Shown: positions 46,567-54,680 of the stretch, in pieces
Position numbering within the stretch: position 1 is the first letter of the stretch
Layout of the letters: every line of letters begins with the position of its first letter
Source of the DNA: Catenulispora sp. EB89
GTDB taxonomy: Bacteria; Actinomycetota; Actinomycetes; Streptomycetales; Catenulisporaceae
Assembly (NCBI RefSeq): GCF_041261445.1
Contig: NZ_JBGCCU010000003.1
Coordinates: 186,001-250,000 of the forward strand
Direction of reading: 5' to 3'
DNA: 64,000 nt
Position numbers and translations under genes: made by a program
Notes under the pieces: model-generated
Databases searched by the model: none
Told to the model about the DNA's origin: nothing
Seen by the model: only the letters and a program-made list of their open reading frames with translations

Positions 46567-46579
46567 GAACCCGGCCATC

Positions 46580-46609
46580 TCAGTGCGAGATGTCGTCGTC
46601 GCCCAACAT
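46580..46609 (-). CDS. Nine-residue leader peptide MLGDDDISH upstream of ABC-F gene
   Basis: ATG at 46,607-46,609 is preceded by a strong AAGGAG site (46,616-46,621) and the frame ends after nine codons with TGA. It begins 121 bases before the ABC-F start codon. A short, well-initiated peptide followed by a hairpin is the usual layout for antibiotic-induced ABC-F genes, in which a stalled ribosome reshapes the leader RNA. The peptide's function is inferred from this layout. Confidence 0.6.
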   Translation of the reverse strand: MLGDDDISH

Positions 46610-46666
46610 GTCGAACTCCTTGTTTCGGGATTTCCAGCACCGTAACACGAGCCGTGCGGACAAAGT

Positions 46667-46684
46667 AACTGACTATTTGGTTGA
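46667..46684. promoter_or_regulatory. TetR-type operator candidate (copy 2)
   Basis: AACTGACTATTTGGTTGA matches AACTAACTATTTGGTTGA at 44,858-44,875 at 17 of 18 positions. This copy lies about 46 bases upstream of the leader-peptide ribosome site, where it could cover the ABC-F promoter. Two such sites would let one repressor control itself and the ABC-F gene. Confidence 0.6.
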
Positions 46685-46800
46685 CAGCGCCGCCTCAAAG
46701 AACCCAGCTCGCACCTGTACCGGATCTTCCCGAAGCCCTCTAGCGAACTGCTTCAGGTCGGTGACGGCAGTGGAGTCGCCGTAGAGCTTGTAGGCGGCGC
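46673..46800 (-). pseudogene. C-terminal gene fragment, unidentified
   Basis: The leftward frame gives a protein-like end, YKLYGDSTAVTDLKQFARGL followed by REDPVQVRAGFFEAALSTK and TAG. Upstream of about 46,800 the frame loses its protein-like character, and no start codon is convincing. I cannot name the family. It may be the tail of a deleted gene, perhaps a second casualty of the rearrangement that killed the TetR gene. Confidence 0.3.
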
Positions 46801-46963
46801 AGGGTCGGGACGGCGAACCGGTCGGCGGGCCGAGCTCGGACCCCCTGTGATGGCTTCTCCGACTGGGAGTCAGATGACCGATGTCACCGCCTGTGCGGCC
46901 GGGTGACAGTGATTCCGCAGCACAACACCCAGCCTGAAACCCAGTCCTCGAAAGGGATCTGCC

Positions 46964-47824
46964 ATGGTCACTCTCCGCACCCGCCGCAAGCGGCGGTTCG
47001 CCGCCGCCTCGACCGCGGTGGTCGGCGCCGCCGCGGCGCTCGGCGCGTTCGCGCTCGCCGGCACCGCCGACGCCGCTTCCAGCCGTTCCGCCTCGGCCGA
47101 CCGCGACCACGGTCCGAAGCCGACGGTCGTGTTGGAGCACGGTGCGTTCGCGGACGCCTCCAGCTGGGACGGCGTCATCAAGGACCTCCGCCACGACGGC
47201 TACCCGGTGGTCGCGGCGGCGAACCCGCTGCGCAGCCCCGCCTCCGACGCCGCTTCCCTGCGCGCCCTCATCGAGCACCTCAAAGGCCCGGTCATCCTGG
47301 TCGGCCACTCCTACGGCGGCTCGGTCATCAGCGAAGCCGCAGCCGGCGAAACCAACGTCAAAGCCCTCGTCTACGTCGCCGCGTTCCTGCCCGCCGTCGG
47401 CGAAAGCGCCCTGCAACTGACCAACCTCTACCCCGGCTCCACCCTGCCCGCCGCGCTCGACCCGGTCACCGTCACCAACCCCGACGGCAGCACCAGCACC
47501 GACCTGTACATCCAGCAAGACAAGTTCCGCCACCAATTCGCCGCCGACGTCCCCGCCGACCAGGCCGCGCTCATGGCCGAAACCCAGCGCCCCATCGCCC
47601 AGGCCGCGTTGGAGGAAAAGGCCACCGTCGCCGCCTGGAAGACCATCCCCAGCTGGGACATCGTCACCACCCAAGACCTCAACATCCCGCCGGCCGCGCA
47701 GGAATTCATGGCCAAGCGCGCCAACGCACACGTCACCGAAGTCGCCGCCTCGCACTCCGTCGCGGTCTCCCACCCCGACCTCGTGACGTCGGTCATCGAG
47801 TGCGCCGCCCGCGCGACCCGCTGA
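46964..47824 (+). CDS. Secreted alpha/beta hydrolase
   Basis: A 286-residue esterase-like protein. A basic N-terminus (RTRRKRRFAAAS) and hydrophobic stretch to about residue 38 form a signal peptide, perhaps Tat-type. The nucleophile is Ser116 in VGHSYGGS, and the late His lies in VAASHSVAVSHPD. The pattern matches EstC/salicylate-esterase-like hydrolases of small esters. The substrate is unknown. AAAGGGATC precedes the ATG. Confidence 0.85.
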   Translation: MVTLRTRRKRRFAAASTAVVGAAAALGAFALAGTADAASSRSASADRDHGPKPTVVLEHGAFADASSWDGVIKDLRHDGYPVVAAANPLRSPASDAASLRALIEHLKGPVILVGHSYGGSVISEAAAGETNVKALVYVAAFLPAVGESALQLTNLYPGSTLPAALDPVTVTNPDGSTSTDLYIQQDKFRHQFAADVPADQAALMAETQRPIAQAALEEKATVAAWKTIPSWDIVTTQDLNIPPAAQEFMAKRANAHVTEVAASHSVAVSHPDLVTSVIECAARATR

Positions 47825-47868
47825 CCACCGCTCCCCCGACACGCACTGGAAAGTAAGAGAGCTCACTC

Positions 47869-48315
47869 ATGGATCTGAAGCTGGAAGTCGTGATCGTGCC
47901 GGTGTCCGACGTGGACCGCGCGAAGGCCTTCTACACCGAGAAGCTGGGCTGCCGCCTCGATGCGGACTTCCCGATCGAGGACGACTACCGGATCGTGCAG
48001 GTCACGCCGCCGGGCTCGGAGTGCTCGATCATCTTCGGCACCGGCCTCACCCCCACCGCGCCCGGGACGTACCTGGGCCCGCACCTGATCGTCACCGACA
48101 TCGTCGCGGCCCAGGCCGAGCTCACCGAGCGCGGCGTCGCGGTCAGCGGGCCGTTCCGGGACGTCACCGGGGCGTTCCACCGCGCCGGCGACGCCAAGCG
48201 GGTCCCCGGCCCGAACCCGGAGCGCCTCAGCTACGGGAGCTTCGCGTCGTTCGAGGACCCGGACGGGAACCAGTGGTTCCTGCAGGAGGTCTCGCAGCGC
48301 GCGCCCGGCCGCTGA
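47869..48315 (+). CDS. VOC (glyoxalase/bleomycin-resistance fold) family protein
   Basis: A 148-residue protein with paired beta-alpha-beta-beta-beta modules (VVIVPVSDVDRAKAFYTEKL at the start, FASFEDPDGNQWFLQEV at the end). VOC proteins are metal-dependent isomerases, dioxygenases or drug binders. This one resembles the uncharacterised glyoxalase-like group. It lies 44 bases after the hydrolase and may share its transcript. Confidence 0.85.
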   Translation: MDLKLEVVIVPVSDVDRAKAFYTEKLGCRLDADFPIEDDYRIVQVTPPGSECSIIFGTGLTPTAPGTYLGPHLIVTDIVAAQAELTERGVAVSGPFRDVTGAFHRAGDAKRVPGPNPERLSYGSFASFEDPDGNQWFLQEVSQRAPGR

Positions 48316-48334
48316 GCCGTCCCATCCCCTGACT

Positions 48335-48374
48335 GCCGAGGGGGCGGCCCTCCCCCGTTCCCCGCCCCCTCGGC
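48335..48374 (+). terminator. Hairpin terminator
   Basis: A perfect 13-bp inverted repeat (GCCGAGGGGGCGG / CCGCCCCCTCGGC) with a 14-base loop follows the VOC gene by 19 bases. CTTTT lies seven bases beyond it. It separates the VOC gene from the flavoprotein gene. Confidence 0.7.
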
Positions 48375-48395
48375 TGAACCCTTTTGGAGACACCG

Positions 48396-49865
48396 ATGCC
48401 AGGCACCACCACCCGCACCTTCGACGTCATCGTGATCGGCGCCGGCCCGGTCGGCGAGAACGTCGCGGACCGGACCACCGCCGCCGGTCTGGACACCGTG
48501 ATCATCGAGTCCGAACTCATCGGCGGCGAGTGTTCGTACTGGGCTTGCGATCCCAGCAAGGCGCTGCTGCGTCCGGCACTGCTGCACAGCGATCTGCGCG
48601 GCGTCCCGGGCCTGGAACGCGCGGCGGATCAGGCCCTTGACACCGCGGCGGTGTTCAAGCACCGCGACACGATGGCCGGCGACTGGGACGACAGCAGCCA
48701 GGTGGAGTGGCTGGACCGGGCCGGGATCAGCCTGATCCGCGGGCACGGCCGGCTGGCCGGTCCGAAGGAGGTGACCGTCACGACGCCGGAGGGCGACGTG
48801 CTGCTGGTCACGGCGCGGCACGCGGTGGCGGTGTGCACGGGGACGTCGGCGGCGCTGCCGCCGCTGCCGGACCTCGACGCGCTGCGGCCGTGGACCAGCC
48901 GGGAGGCGACGAGCGCGAAGACGGTGCCGGCGCGGCTCGCGGTGCTCGGCGCCGGGGTCGTGGCGGCGGAGATGGCCACGGCGTGGCAGGCGCTGGGGTC
49001 GCAGGTGACGCTGATCGCGCGGGAGCCGGGGCTGCTGCCGCGGGTGGAGGAGTTCGCCGCGGAGCTGGTGACGGAGCGGCTGCGGGAATCAGGGGTCGAG
49101 TTCCGGTTCGATTCGGGGATCGCGGCGGCTGTGCGGCGCGATGTTTCCTCGGGTTCTGATTCGAGCGAAATAGACATCACGCTGGTCGACGGCACCGAGC
49201 TCGTCGTCGACGAACTGTTGCTGGCGACCGGCCGCGCGCCCCGGACCGAGGACGTCGGCCTGGAGACCGTGGGCCTGCGGCCCGGCGACTGGCTCGCGAC
49301 CGACGACATGTTCACCGTCGACGAGGTCGCCGGCGAGTGGCTGTACGCGGTCGGGGACGTCAACCGGCACGCGCTGTTCACGCACCAGGGCAAGTACCAG
49401 GCGCGGATCGCCGGCGCCGTCATCGCCGCCCGCGCGCATCGGCGTCCGCTGGACATCCGGCGGTGGAGCCGGTTCGTGGGCACAGCCGACCGGGCCGCGG
49501 TGCCCCAGGTGGTCTTCACCGATCCGGAGATCGCGAGCGTGGGGCTGACGACGGCCGAGGCCGAGCGGACGGGCCAGGTCGTGGACGTCGTGGACTACGA
49601 GATCGGCCACGTCGCCGGGGCGGTGCAGTACCGGACCGACTACCGCGGCCACGCGCGGCTGCTCATCGACCGCAAGCGGCAGACCGTCGTCGGGGCGACG
49701 TTCGCCGGGCCGGGGGTCGCCGAACTGCTGCACTCGGCGACGATCGCGATCGCCGGCGAGGTGCCGGTGGAGCGGTTGTGGCACGCGGTGCCGGCGTTCC
49801 CGACCATCAGCGAGGTGTGGCTGCGGTTGCTGGAGACGTACCGGGACTCGTCGGCGGCGGTCTGA
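48396..49865 (+). CDS. Pyridine nucleotide-disulfide oxidoreductase, atypical
   Basis: A 489-residue FAD/NAD(P) flavoprotein (FDVIVIGAGPVG, second Rossmann LAVLGAGVVAAEMA). The redox pair is present as GGECSYWACDPSK (Cys46, Cys51) in place of the usual GGTCLNVGCIPSK. The C-terminal base motif HxHPTxSE is changed to WHAVPAFPTISEVW, so the proton-relay histidine appears missing. It is therefore unlikely to be a standard lipoamide or mercuric reductase. The ATG at 48,396 has GGAG six bases upstream. Confidence 0.86.
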   Translation: MPGTTTRTFDVIVIGAGPVGENVADRTTAAGLDTVIIESELIGGECSYWACDPSKALLRPALLHSDLRGVPGLERAADQALDTAAVFKHRDTMAGDWDDSSQVEWLDRAGISLIRGHGRLAGPKEVTVTTPEGDVLLVTARHAVAVCTGTSAALPPLPDLDALRPWTSREATSAKTVPARLAVLGAGVVAAEMATAWQALGSQVTLIAREPGLLPRVEEFAAELVTERLRESGVEFRFDSGIAAAVRRDVSSGSDSSEIDITLVDGTELVVDELLLATGRAPRTEDVGLETVGLRPGDWLATDDMFTVDEVAGEWLYAVGDVNRHALFTHQGKYQARIAGAVIAARAHRRPLDIRRWSRFVGTADRAAVPQVVFTDPEIASVGLTTAEAERTGQVVDVVDYEIGHVAGAVQYRTDYRGHARLLIDRKRQTVVGATFAGPGVAELLHSATIAIAGEVPVERLWHAVPAFPTISEVWLRLLETYRDSSAAV

Positions 49866-49890
49866 AGTTGCGGCGATCTAGAGTTGCGTT

Positions 49891-50535
49891 GTGATCGATG
49901 CCGAAGCCGCGGGCCCGGTACTCCGCAGCGCCTCCGGTACGGCGCTGACGGCGAAGGGGCGCGCCACGCGGGCCCGCATCATCGAAGGCGCGGCCGAGGT
50001 GCTGCGCGAGTCCGGCGTGGAGCTGGCCACGCTGGACGACGTCATGGCCCGCACGCACACCAGCAAGAGCCAGCTGTTCCACTACTTCCCGTCCGGCAAG
50101 GACGAGCTGCTGCTGGCGGTCGCCGGCTACGAGGCCGACCGCGTGTTGGAGCATCAGGAACCGTTCCTCGGCTGCCTGGACACCTGGGAGGCGTGGGAGC
50201 GGTGGCGGGACGCGACCGTCGAGCGCTACGAGGAGCAGGGCGACCGGTGCCCGCTCGGGACGCTGTCGCTATACTTGGGGCGGAGCACGCCGGGGGCGCG
50301 GGCCGTGGTCGTGGCGCTGCTGCGGCAGTGGCAGGCGGCTTTGGCCGGCGGCGTGCGCGCGCTGCAGGAAGCCGGCCGGCTCCCCGCGTCGGTCGACGCC
50401 GACGAGCGCGCGGCCGCACTGTTGGCCGCGGTTCAGGGCGGGGTGGGGATTCTGCTGGCCACCGGCGAGGTCTACCACCTGCGCGTCGCGCTGCATCAGG
50501 CGGTCGCCGACCTTCGGCGGCTGGCGACACCGTAA
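49891..50535 (+). CDS. TetR-family transcriptional regulator
   Basis: A 214-residue regulator with the N-terminal HTH (ARIIEGAAEVLRESGVELAT, LDDVMARTHTSKSQLFHYFP) and a C-terminal ligand domain of the TetR_C_16/LmrA type. GTG start with no strong ribosome site. It is followed after 75 bases by an SDR gene in the same direction, which it may regulate. Confidence 0.88.
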   Translation: MIDAEAAGPVLRSASGTALTAKGRATRARIIEGAAEVLRESGVELATLDDVMARTHTSKSQLFHYFPSGKDELLLAVAGYEADRVLEHQEPFLGCLDTWEAWERWRDATVERYEEQGDRCPLGTLSLYLGRSTPGARAVVVALLRQWQAALAGGVRALQEAGRLPASVDADERAAALLAAVQGGVGILLATGEVYHLRVALHQAVADLRRLATP

Positions 50536-50610
50536 GAGTGGACTTGCTGGTCCATTTTTCCCCTCGCAGAGTGGGTTCCGCAGGTTGGAACGAGAACTCA
50601 GGAGTGCGAG

Positions 50611-51375
50611 ATGAGTGGACGTCTGCAGGGCAAGCGCGCGCTGGTCACCGGCTCGACCAGCAACATCGGCCGCGCCATCGCGGAGGCCTTCGGCGCCGAG
50701 GGGGCGCACGTGATCGTGTCCGGCCGCGACACCGCGCGCGGGGCCGAGGTCGTGGCGGGCATCCGCGCGAAGGGCGGTCGCGCCGACTTCGTCCGTGCCG
50801 ACCTCGACGGGAGTCCCCAAGCCTCCCGCGCGCTGGCCGAGGAAGCCGAAGCCCTCCTCGGCGACACGGTCGACATCCTGGTCAACAACGCCGGCATCTA
50901 CCCGGCCGGCACCACCGTGACCACGGACGACGAGACCTTCGACCGGGTGTACGCGGTGAACGTCAAGGCGCCCTTCTTCCTGACGCAGGAGATCGCGCCG
51001 CAGATGGCGGCAGCAGGCGGCGGCACCATCATCAACCTGGGCTCGTGGGTCGCGCGGCTCGCCGTCCCGGTCGGCGCGCTGTACGCGTCGACGAAGGGCG
51101 CGATGGAGACCCTGACCCGCGCCTGGGCTGCGGAGTTCGGGCCGCAGGGCGTGCGGGTGAACGCGGTGTCGCCGGGCGTGATCCTGGAACCGGTGCCGGG
51201 CCGGCCGCACCCCGGCGAGGTGATGATGAACGGCACTCCCGCCGGACGTCTCGGGAAGCCGCAGTACGTCGCGGATGCGGTGGTGTACCTCGCCAGCGAT
51301 GAGGCTTCTTACTTGCACGGGACTGTGCTCGACGTGGACGGCGGACGGACGGCGGTGGCAGTCATCGCCGCTTAG
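50611..51375 (+). CDS. Short-chain dehydrogenase/reductase
   Basis: A 254-residue classical SDR with TGSTSNIG (13-20), NNAG (92-95) and the catalytic Ser145, Tyr158 and Lys162 (YASTK). It ends in the usual DGG motif. It is an NAD(P)H-dependent oxidoreductase of unknown substrate and sits downstream of a TetR gene. Confidence 0.9.
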   Translation: MSGRLQGKRALVTGSTSNIGRAIAEAFGAEGAHVIVSGRDTARGAEVVAGIRAKGGRADFVRADLDGSPQASRALAEEAEALLGDTVDILVNNAGIYPAGTTVTTDDETFDRVYAVNVKAPFFLTQEIAPQMAAAGGGTIINLGSWVARLAVPVGALYASTKGAMETLTRAWAAEFGPQGVRVNAVSPGVILEPVPGRPHPGEVMMNGTPAGRLGKPQYVADAVVYLASDEASYLHGTVLDVDGGRTAVAVIAA

Positions 51376-51409
51376 GACTGCTTAGGACGGCTTAGGACTC
51401 AGCCTTGGC

Positions 51410-52186
51410 TCAGTCCAACGCTTCCTGAACTCGCTGCACGACGCGCCACATCGGCGTGCCGCGGCGTGCGACGACGACCATGACGTCCTCTTCCGGCTCC
51501 GCGGCGCCCGGGGCGGAGGGGACGTCGTCGGTGTAGGTCGCGCGGACCCATTCCAGGGCGTGTTCCACCAGCTCGGCGGGGTCGCCGTTGCCGTCGGAGC
51601 GGAGCCAGCCGCGCAGGGCGTGGTTGTGGGCGGCGACGACGGCTGCCGAGACGACGTCGGCGCGCAGGTCGCCGTCGGCGCGTCCGGCGTAGCGGGCCCG
51701 GAGGAAGGCCGCCAGGGCGCTCTCGTAGCGGCGGACGACGGCCAGTTCGTGCGTGCGCAGGGCCGGGACCTGGCGCGTCAGCCGGTAGCGGGCCAGGGAG
51801 AACTCGGGGTCGGCCGCGTACATGGCCAGGACCATGCGGGCGGCGTCGCAGACCCGGGCGACGGGGTCCTGGGCGAAGCCGGACTCGTCGGCGAGGAAGG
51901 CGGACATGCGGGCCAGGGTGCCCTCGTGGTCGGGGAAGACCACTGACTCCTTCGAGGGGAAGTAGCGGAAGAAGGAGCGGCGGCCGACGCCGGCGCGGGC
52001 CACGATGTCGTCGACGGTGGTGGCGTCGAAGCCGTGCTCGGCGAACAGGGCCACGGCCGCCTCGACCAGGGCGTCCCGCATCGCCGGGCGGGGCTCGGCG
52101 GCGGTGGCGGAGTCCCTGGCGGGGGCGCCGGCGGGCGCGCCGGCGGCGGCGCTGCCGAGGGCGCGGTCGGGCTGGTCGGCGGGCAT
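51410..52186 (-). CDS. TetR-family transcriptional regulator
   Basis: A 258-residue regulator with an Ala/Pro-rich N-terminal extension of about 35 residues, then the HTH (AVALFAEHGFDATTVDDIVA, RAGVGRRSFFRYFPSKE). The C-terminal half resembles MftR/TetR_C_17-like ligand domains. The start is uncertain; an upstream GTG at 52,207 or a shorter one at 52,081 is also possible. No target is obvious. Confidence 0.85.
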   Translation of the reverse strand: MPADQPDRALGSAAAGAPAGAPARDSATAAEPRPAMRDALVEAAVALFAEHGFDATTVDDIVARAGVGRRSFFRYFPSKESVVFPDHEGTLARMSAFLADESGFAQDPVARVCDAARMVLAMYAADPEFSLARYRLTRQVPALRTHELAVVRRYESALAAFLRARYAGRADGDLRADVVSAAVVAAHNHALRGWLRSDGNGDPAELVEHALEWVRATYTDDVPSAPGAAEPEEDVMVVVARRGTPMWRVVQRVQEALD

Positions 52187-52288
52187 GGGTGGACGGTAAC
52201 ACCGCACCGGACCGCCGCCGAAGCCGATGCGGCCTGAGTCACACGAGTGCGTATCCCCCTTGCCATTCCCCGGCCGCTACTTCGCGAT

Positions 52289-53230
52289 TCACAGATAGTC
52301 CGCCGCATTGGTATCCACGATCATCTTCGCCTGATCATCCGACAATCCCGCCGCGAGGATGTACTCGATGTGGTCCCGCAGCGAAGACCCCTGCTCGAAC
52401 GGGTAGTCGGTCCCCAGTAGCAGGCGCTCGGCGCCGACCACCTCCGCCGTCAGGCGCAGGGCGGCCGGAAGCGGGTTGGCCGTGTCGTAGGCGATGCCGC
52501 GCATCAGCTGGCCGGCGCTCGGCGCGTCCTTCGGGAGGTACCAGTCCCGGTACCGGTCCAGGCGCTGGATGAGGAACGGTAGGTAGCCGCCCATGTGCGG
52601 GGCGATGATCCGGATGCCGGGGTACTTCACGGTGATCCCGGCCTGGAACAACTGCAGGATCGCGGTCGAGACCTCCGCCGCGTCGCCGATGACCGGCCCG
52701 AGCTTGGCGGACTGCATCAGCGGCGACCCGACGGCGTCCCCGACGGGATGCACGAACAGGACCGCCTTGCGCCGGTTCAGCGCCGCGAAGAGCGGGTCGA
52801 AGTCGGGGTGGCTAAGCGGCCGGCCCAGGATCGAGGTGCCGACCGCCGCGCCCGGCATGCCGTCCTGCTCCATGGCCCGGTTGAGCTCGTCGACGGAAGC
52901 CAGGATGTGCGGAAGCGGCAGCGTGGCCAGGGCACGGAGGCGCTCGGGGTACTGCTCGACGATGTGGGCCAGCGCGATGTTCGCACACCTGGCCGCCTCC
53001 ACAGACGCCGTCGGATCGCCGGTGTAGGGCCCCTGCGGGCAGGTCGAGAGCAGCTGCACATCCACCCCGACCGCGTCCATCGCCGCCAACCGCAACCGCA
53101 GCTCACGCTCACTATCGCCCCCACCAAGCGCACGAACCCCCTGCGTCCCGGCACCACCGTCACCCCGCAGATCGTCGAGCAGATCGAGGTAGAGGGCGGG
53201 AAACAGGTGCGCGTGGACGTCGACTCTCAT
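52289..53230 (-). CDS. Amidohydrolase-2 (ACMSD-like) family protein
   Basis: A 313-residue metal-dependent hydrolase or decarboxylase. The barrel opens with the metal motif DVHAHLFP (HxH), with FVHPVGD and IIAPHMGGYLPFL later, and ends with LLGTDYPFEQG. The family includes aminocarboxymuconate-semialdehyde decarboxylase and related ring-cleavage enzymes. The substrate is unknown. I start at the ATG at 53,228-53,230 because HxH must lie near the N-terminus. Confidence 0.86.
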   Translation of the reverse strand: MRVDVHAHLFPALYLDLLDDLRGDGGAGTQGVRALGGGDSERELRLRLAAMDAVGVDVQLLSTCPQGPYTGDPTASVEAARCANIALAHIVEQYPERLRALATLPLPHILASVDELNRAMEQDGMPGAAVGTSILGRPLSHPDFDPLFAALNRRKAVLFVHPVGDAVGSPLMQSAKLGPVIGDAAEVSTAILQLFQAGITVKYPGIRIIAPHMGGYLPFLIQRLDRYRDWYLPKDAPSAGQLMRGIAYDTANPLPAALRLTAEVVGAERLLLGTDYPFEQGSSLRDHIEYILAAGLSDDQAKMIVDTNAADYL

Positions 53231-53433
53231 GCCGCCAGGCTGGCGTGACGCCCGCCCCGGGGCGTCCCGGAACCCCCCGCCCACCCGCCGTCCGGACGAA
53301 GCACCGCACCCCGTTGCCCCGAACGGCTGCCTCCGCCAGCACACACCAAGCGCCGGTACCGAAGGCTCATACATGGCCCGCACACAAGGCCCGGCGCCAC
53401 CCGGCCCGGGCCCGTTCAGAAAGGCGGAACGCC

Positions 53434-53850
53434 ATGGCCGACACCCCGGACCTGGGCAAACTGTGGAAGCAGCTGACCGACAACGTCGGCGGCGGCATGA
53501 GCGAGGCCCTCGACAAGCTGAAGAAGAGCAGCATCGGCGAGCAGGTGCAGAGCTGGATCGGCAAGGGCGAAAACAAGCCCGTCAACGCCGACCAGGTCAC
53601 ACAGGCGATCGGCCAGGACCAGATGGAGCAGATCGCCCAGCAGGCAGGCACCACCCCCGAGCAGGCAGCCCAAACGATGGCCGAAAAGCTCCCCGGCATG
53701 GTCGACAAGATGACCCCCGACGGCCAACTCCCCGACCCCCAGTCCATCAGGGACAACGTAGCCGGCGCCGCCCAGAACACCCAGAACGCGGCCACGGCCA
53801 CCGGCCAAAGCGCCATGCCCCGCAGCACCCCCACCCCGCCCGCAATGTAG
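53434..53850 (+). CDS. YidB/DUF937-like protein
   Basis: A 138-residue protein with a DUF937/YidB-type core (VNADQVTQAIGQDQMEQIAQ, then QAGTTPEQAAQTMAEKLPGM and VDKMTPDGQLP), followed by a disordered Ala/Gln/Pro tail. The function of the family is unknown. AAAGGCGGAA lies upstream of the ATG. The region before it (53,231-53,433) shows no other gene. Confidence 0.75.
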   Translation: MADTPDLGKLWKQLTDNVGGGMSEALDKLKKSSIGEQVQSWIGKGENKPVNADQVTQAIGQDQMEQIAQQAGTTPEQAAQTMAEKLPGMVDKMTPDGQLPDPQSIRDNVAGAAQNTQNAATATGQSAMPRSTPTPPAM

Positions 53851-54085
53851 CCACCCGCAGGCACCTACACCAGCCAACCAACGGAGCCCCCAGCACCACC
53901 GGGGCCCCAAGGCACCAAAGCACCACCCACGGCCGGACCCCACACCCCGGGGCCCGGCCGCGCCACGCCCAAAACCCGCAGGTAGCGAATCGATTTCCCA
54001 TCCAGCCGCAGCTCTGGCTAATATAGGCAACGCCCGCCGGGGAGATCAGCAAGATCGATCGGACGATCTCGCCGGGGGACCAGAT

Positions 54086-54158
54086 GGGGCTTTAGCTCAG
54101 TTGGTAGAGCATTTGTCTGGCAGACAAAAGGTCAGGGGTTCAAGTCCCCTAAGCTCCA
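54086..54158 (+). tRNA. tRNA-Ala (anticodon GGC)
   Basis: A full cloverleaf can be drawn. The acceptor stem GGGGCTT pairs with AAGCTCC, including the G3-U70 wobble that marks alanine tRNAs. The anticodon stem is TTTGT/ACAAA around CTGGCAG, and the T arm is AGGGG TTCAAGT CCCCT. The anticodon GGC reads GCC. The discriminator is A and CCA is not encoded. Its 3' end is repeated in degraded form 2.3 kb away. Confidence 0.96.
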
Positions 54159-54167
54159 CACAGTGGT
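54131..54167 (+). other. Candidate attachment site at the tRNA-Ala 3' end (attL-like)
   Basis: The tRNA 3' portion and the bases after it (GGTCAG, TTCAAGT, AGCTCCACACAGTGG) recur as GGTCAG, TTCGAGT, AGCTCCACATAGTGG at 56,401-56,446. tRNA 3' ends are standard targets of tyrosine integrases, and an integrase remnant lies just beyond the second copy. Confidence 0.5.
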
Positions 54168-54214
54168 ACGAATCAGCTCGTTCCGGATATCTCTGGAACG
54201 AGCTGATTCGTTTG
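54168..54214 (+). terminator. Terminator after tRNA-Ala
   Basis: A perfect 17-bp inverted repeat (ACGAATCAGCTCGTTCC / GGAACGAGCTGATTCGT) with a 10-base loop begins ten bases after the tRNA and is followed by TTG. It is one of the strongest hairpins in the window. Confidence 0.8.
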
Positions 54215-54333
54215 ATCCGGGCAGGCGTAGCTCGCAGAGGACTGGAGAGCGGTCCACCGTGGGAGCGCCGCTGCTGCCGCGACTGGTTCGACGGCATCCG
54301 CGTTTACGGCGCCGAGCCACATATATTGAGGCC

Positions 54334-54654
54334 ATGACGGTCTCGCAGCCCGACTTGGATTGTGTCGCGGCCTGGTGTGAGCAGCAGGTACCTGTCCGTG
54401 TCCGCGACCAGGTTGCCTTCGGCTACACAACGCGAGGGGCGTCCATCACGCTCCTCGAGCGGCGCGCGCCGTGGGACGGAGTGGGCGGTTGGACAGCCCG
54501 GCCGTTTGCCCAATTGCGCCATGTCGGCTCGGCTTGGCGGCTGTACTGGCCCGATCGCAACACTCGGTGGCACCTTCGCGAGGAGTTTCCCGCTGCGCGT
54601 GACATCCAGACCCTCCTCGATATCGTCGCGGACCCGCGCTCCGGCTTTGAGTGA
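54334..54654 (+). CDS. DUF3024 family protein
   Basis: A 106-residue protein matching the DUF3024 pattern: VRDQVAFGYTTRGASITLLE, RRAPW, WTARPFAQLRHVGSAWRLYW and PDRNTRWHL. Function is unknown. It stands between the tRNA gene and the degraded tRNA 3' copy, so it is probable island cargo. The ATG at 54,334 was chosen because the motif starts soon after it; no clear ribosome site is visible. Confidence 0.75.
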   Translation: MTVSQPDLDCVAAWCEQQVPVRVRDQVAFGYTTRGASITLLERRAPWDGVGGWTARPFAQLRHVGSAWRLYWPDRNTRWHLREEFPAARDIQTLLDIVADPRSGFE

Positions 54655-54680
54655 TCCGCGTCAGCCCACGGGTGTGGGAC

